From positions 62,001-126,000 of the forward strand of contig NZ_BAGF01000151.1 of assembly GCF_000308755.1 (NCBI RefSeq): a DNA stretch of 64,000 bases, read 5' to 3'. Source of the DNA: Nocardia pneumoniae NBRC 100136. Lineage in GTDB: Bacteria; Actinomycetota; Actinomycetes; Mycobacteriales; Mycobacteriaceae. Shown in pieces: positions 61,843 through 64,000 of the stretch. Below the pieces are notes generated by a model that ran no database searches, was not told the origin of the DNA, and saw only the letters and a program-made list of their open reading frames with translations. Position 1 is the stretch's first letter. Each line of letters begins with the position of its first letter. The translations under genes were made by a program, and so were the position numbers.

Positions 61843-62522
61843 CCGAGCGCACCGTCTTGGACGTGGCTGCACTCGGCACCCGCGCAGTCAATTCCGTACT
61901 GCTGGGCTCCGATGCTCCGGCTGCGGCGACTCTGGCGAACCCGCGCGGCGCCCATGCGCTGGCGTGTGGGCTGAACCGCGACACGGATATCGTCGTCGAC
62001 GGCAACGTCGGCTACTACTGCGCGGGCATGAATCAGCACGCCAACGTCACGATCAACGGCAGCGCCGGCGTCGGCGTCGCCGAGAACATGATGTCCGGCA
62101 CCGTGCGAGTCCACGGCGACGCCTCCCAGTCGGCAGGTGCGACCGCGCACGGTGGATTGCTGGTCATCGACGGCAACGCCGGAGCGCGCTGCGGCATCTC
62201 GATGAAAGGTGTGGACATCGTGGTCGGTGGCAACATCGGCCACATGAGCGCCTTCATGGGGCAGGCCGGCCGCCTGGTGGTGCTCGGGGATGCCGGTGAA
62301 GCGCTGGGTGATTCGCTCTACGAAGCGCGGATCTACGTGCGCGGCACAGTCGCCTCGCTGGGCGCGGACTGCGTTCGCAAGCCGCTGCGCGAGGAGCATG
62401 TGGCCGAACTGCGCGAACTGCTGTCCGCGGCCGGATTCGAAGCCGACCCCACGGAATTCAATCGCTACGGCTCAGCCCGGCAGCTGTACCACTTCCATGT
62501 GGACAACGCAGGGGCTTACTGA
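61827..62522 (+). CDS. glxC: Glutamate-synthase GXGXG-domain subunit (GlxC/MgsB type)
   Basis: The 231-residue protein is a right-handed beta-helix of GxGxG type: NRDTDIVVDGNVGYYCAGMN, VTINGSAGVGVAENMMSG, GLLVIDGNAGARCGISMKG and VGGNIGHMSAFMGQAG show the glycine-rich repeats. It equals the C-terminal domain of glutamate synthase as a free subunit and serves a structural and signalling role in the complex. It overlaps glxB and is followed by glxD 10 bp later. Confidence 0.9.
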   Translation: MAAIVTERTVLDVAALGTRAVNSVLLGSDAPAAATLANPRGAHALACGLNRDTDIVVDGNVGYYCAGMNQHANVTINGSAGVGVAENMMSGTVRVHGDASQSAGATAHGGLLVIDGNAGARCGISMKGVDIVVGGNIGHMSAFMGQAGRLVVLGDAGEALGDSLYEARIYVRGTVASLGADCVRKPLREEHVAELRELLSAAGFEADPTEFNRYGSARQLYHFHVDNAGAY

Positions 62523-62532
62523 GGAGGTCGCC

Positions 62533-63867
62533 ATGACATATACCACCCCGCAAAACATTCATCCGGCGCTACGCGAATCGGCGAGCTTCGACCGGCGCGT
62601 CATCGCCGAGATCCAGCGCGCCGCCGAGACCGGCATCTACGACATCCGCGGCTGGGGTGCCAAACGCCCGCTACCGCACTTCGACGATCTGCTGTTCCTC
62701 GGCGCTTCCATGTCCCGTTACCCGCTCGAGGGTTACCGGGAACGCTGCGACACCGATGTGGTGCTCGGCGACCGGTATGCGAAACATCCTCTGCACCTCG
62801 ACATTCCGATCACCATCGCAGGCATGAGCTTCGGCGCGCTGTCCGGCCCGGCCAAGGAAGCGCTGGGGCGCGGCGCGAGCGCTGTGGGCACCTCCACAAC
62901 CACCGGGGACGGCGGCATGACACCGGAAGAGCGCGGCCATTCCAAATACCTGGTGTATCAGTATCTTCCATCGCGCTATGGCATGAACCCGGACGACCTG
63001 CGAAAGGCAGACGCAGTAGAAATCGTACTCGGCCAGGGCGCGAAGCCCGGCGGAGGCGGCATGCTGTTGGGGCAGAAAATCAGCGAGCGGGTAGCCGCCA
63101 TGCGCACCCTGCCACAGGGCATCGACCAACGCAGCGCTTGTCGGCATCCGGACTGGACCGGCCCGGATGATCTGGCTATCAAGATCCTGGAACTGCGGGA
63201 AGTCACGCAGTGGGAGAAGCCGATCTACATCAAGGTCGGGGCTACCCGCACCTACTATGACGTCAAACTCGCGGTGAAGGCGGGCGCGGACGTCGTTGTG
63301 GTGGACGGTATGCAAGGTGGCACGGCGGCCACCCAGGATGTCTTCATCGAACACGTCGGCATCCCGACACTGGCCGCTATTCCCCAAGCGGCGCGAGCTC
63401 TTCAGGAGCTAGGGGTGCATCGCAAAGTGCAGCTGATCGTCTCCGGCGGCATTCGCACCGGGGCCGACGTGGCCAAGGCCATGGCACTTGGCGCGGACGC
63501 GGTCGCCATCGGAACGGCGGCGCTGATCGCGTTGGGCGACAACCACCCTCGCTACGCCGCCGAGTACGAGGCGCTCGGTTCTGCCGCCGGCTGCTACGAC
63601 GATTTCCAGGAAGGTCGCGACCCGGCCGGTATCACAACCCAGAACCCAGAGCTCGCTGCCCGCCTGGACGCCGTCGCGGGCGGTCGTCGCCTGGCGAACT
63701 ACCTCCGGGTGCTCACCATGGAGGCGCAAACCTTGGCCCGCGCCTGCGGCAAATCCCACCTGCGCAACCTCGAACCCGAAGACCTCGTCGCACTGACCGT
63801 CGAGGCGGCGGCGATGGCTCGTGTCCCCTTGGCGGGCACGAACTGGATCCCCGGAGCGGTCGGATGA
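62533..63867 (+). CDS. glxD: FMN-binding glutamate-synthase-type subunit (GlxD/MgsC type)
   Basis: The 444-residue protein is the synthase domain: GMSFGALSGPAKEALGRGA, TGDGGMTPEERGHS, IEIVLGQGAKPGGGGML (reading VEIVLGQGAKPGGGG), IKVGA, VDGMQGGTAAT and VSGGIRTGADVAKAMALGADAVAIG. It should transfer ammonia (or methylamine) to a 2-oxoacid with reduced FMN. At the place where glutamate synthase has the CxxxxxCxxxxC cluster-binding site, this copy reads AAGCYDDFQEGRDPAGITTQ with one Cys only, so it probably lacks the 3Fe-4S cluster. GAGGAGG precedes ATG 62533; its stop overlaps the next ATG (ATGA). Confidence 0.9.
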   Translation: MTYTTPQNIHPALRESASFDRRVIAEIQRAAETGIYDIRGWGAKRPLPHFDDLLFLGASMSRYPLEGYRERCDTDVVLGDRYAKHPLHLDIPITIAGMSFGALSGPAKEALGRGASAVGTSTTTGDGGMTPEERGHSKYLVYQYLPSRYGMNPDDLRKADAVEIVLGQGAKPGGGGMLLGQKISERVAAMRTLPQGIDQRSACRHPDWTGPDDLAIKILELREVTQWEKPIYIKVGATRTYYDVKLAVKAGADVVVVDGMQGGTAATQDVFIEHVGIPTLAAIPQAARALQELGVHRKVQLIVSGGIRTGADVAKAMALGADAVAIGTAALIALGDNHPRYAAEYEALGSAAGCYDDFQEGRDPAGITTQNPELAARLDAVAGGRRLANYLRVLTMEAQTLARACGKSHLRNLEPEDLVALTVEAAAMARVPLAGTNWIPGAVG

Positions 63868-64000
63868 ACGCCGAGCCGGCTGCGGCCGCGCACGTTTTCG
63901 ATGCACTGTGGACGGAGATCCTGGACGTCGGCCGCCACCCGGCTACCGGCGGCTACCGGCGCTTCGCCTGGTCCGATCCAGACCTCACCCTCCGTGAGTG
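63864..64000 (+). CDS. Start of an allantoate amidohydrolase-like (M20) gene, partial
   Basis: The first 45 residues (HVFDALWTEILDVGRHPATGG and YRRFAWSDPDLTLREW) match the N-terminus of allantoate amidohydrolases of the M20/hydantoinase-carbamoylase family. The ATG overlaps the glxD stop (ATGA), so it is in the same operon. The rest lies beyond the window. If correct, the operon may link ureide or carbamoyl-nitrogen release to glutamate synthesis. Alternatives are other N-carbamoyl amino-acid hydrolases. Confidence 0.65.
   Translation, partial: MNAEPAAAAHVFDALWTEILDVGRHPATGGYRRFAWSDPDLTLRE

Overview
The window is GC-rich actinobacterial DNA, most likely from Nocardia or a close relative in the Mycobacteriales. 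The signs are two tandem MspA-type mycolate outer-membrane porins, a mycothiol-dependent formaldehyde dehydrogenase (MscR), and GTG/ATG starts with frequent 4-bp ATGA or GTGA gene overlaps. No rRNA or tRNA gene was recognised.

Layout. (1) 0.1-16.1 kb is a defence island. It holds a C5-cytosine DNA methyltransferase behind a near-perfect LexA/SOS box, a Vsr-type nuclease, and a three-gene cassette whose order, sizes and motifs resemble the DptF-DptG-DptH restriction module of phosphorothioation systems. No dnd modification genes are visible. A large NACHT/STAND ATPase with a nuclease-like N-terminus lies on the opposite strand. (2) 16.1-20.8 kb is a mobile, decaying zone: a short palindromic repeat cluster, an AbrB-like gene coupled to a tyrosine-recombinase-like gene that is split by a complete IS3-family element (24-bp terminal repeats, 3-bp TAC target duplication), and an ATP-grasp remnant. 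(3) 20.8-27.3 kb carries small metabolic genes with two MarR regulators: NmrA-like reductase, cupin, DUF1772 membrane protein, haloalkane dehalogenase, SDR and ABM monooxygenase, plus an acyl-CoA ligase remnant. (4) 27.4-33.8 kb is a formaldehyde/formate oxidation set (mscR, MBL hydrolase, FdhF-type molybdo-oxidoreductase, fdhD) with a divergent kinase-like/LuxR fusion regulator. (5) 34.7-45.8 kb is a terpenoid cluster: polyprenyl diphosphate synthase, divergent squalene/phytoene-synthase-like protein, desaturase, membrane methyltransferase-like protein, and all six mevalonate-pathway genes (mvaK1-mvaD-mvaK2-fni-mvaA-mvaS). (6) 47-51 kb has two MspA porins, a decayed IS3 transposase and a DUF4254 gene. 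(7) 51.5-57.2 kb encodes N,N-dimethylformamidase (both subunits) with an AmiS/UreI-like channel and two related LuxR regulators. (8) 58.3-64 kb encodes a DAO-type oxidoreductase, a GSIII-type glutamine/gamma-glutamylmethylamide synthetase and a GlxBCD/MgsABC-type glutamate-synthase-like complex, running into the start of an allantoate amidohydrolase-like gene.

Taken together, regions 4, 7 and 8 could form a route in which dimethylformamide gives formate and dimethylamine, methylamine nitrogen is assimilated by the GMAS/Mgs enzymes, and formaldehyde and formate are oxidised by the mscR-fdh set. That link is an inference: the modules are separate and the dimethylamine step is not seen. The most novel-looking parts are the SOS-linked methyltransferase/Vsr plus DptFGH-like island and the mevalonate-fed terpenoid cluster. 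All family assignments come from reading motifs and gene order; no database search was run.
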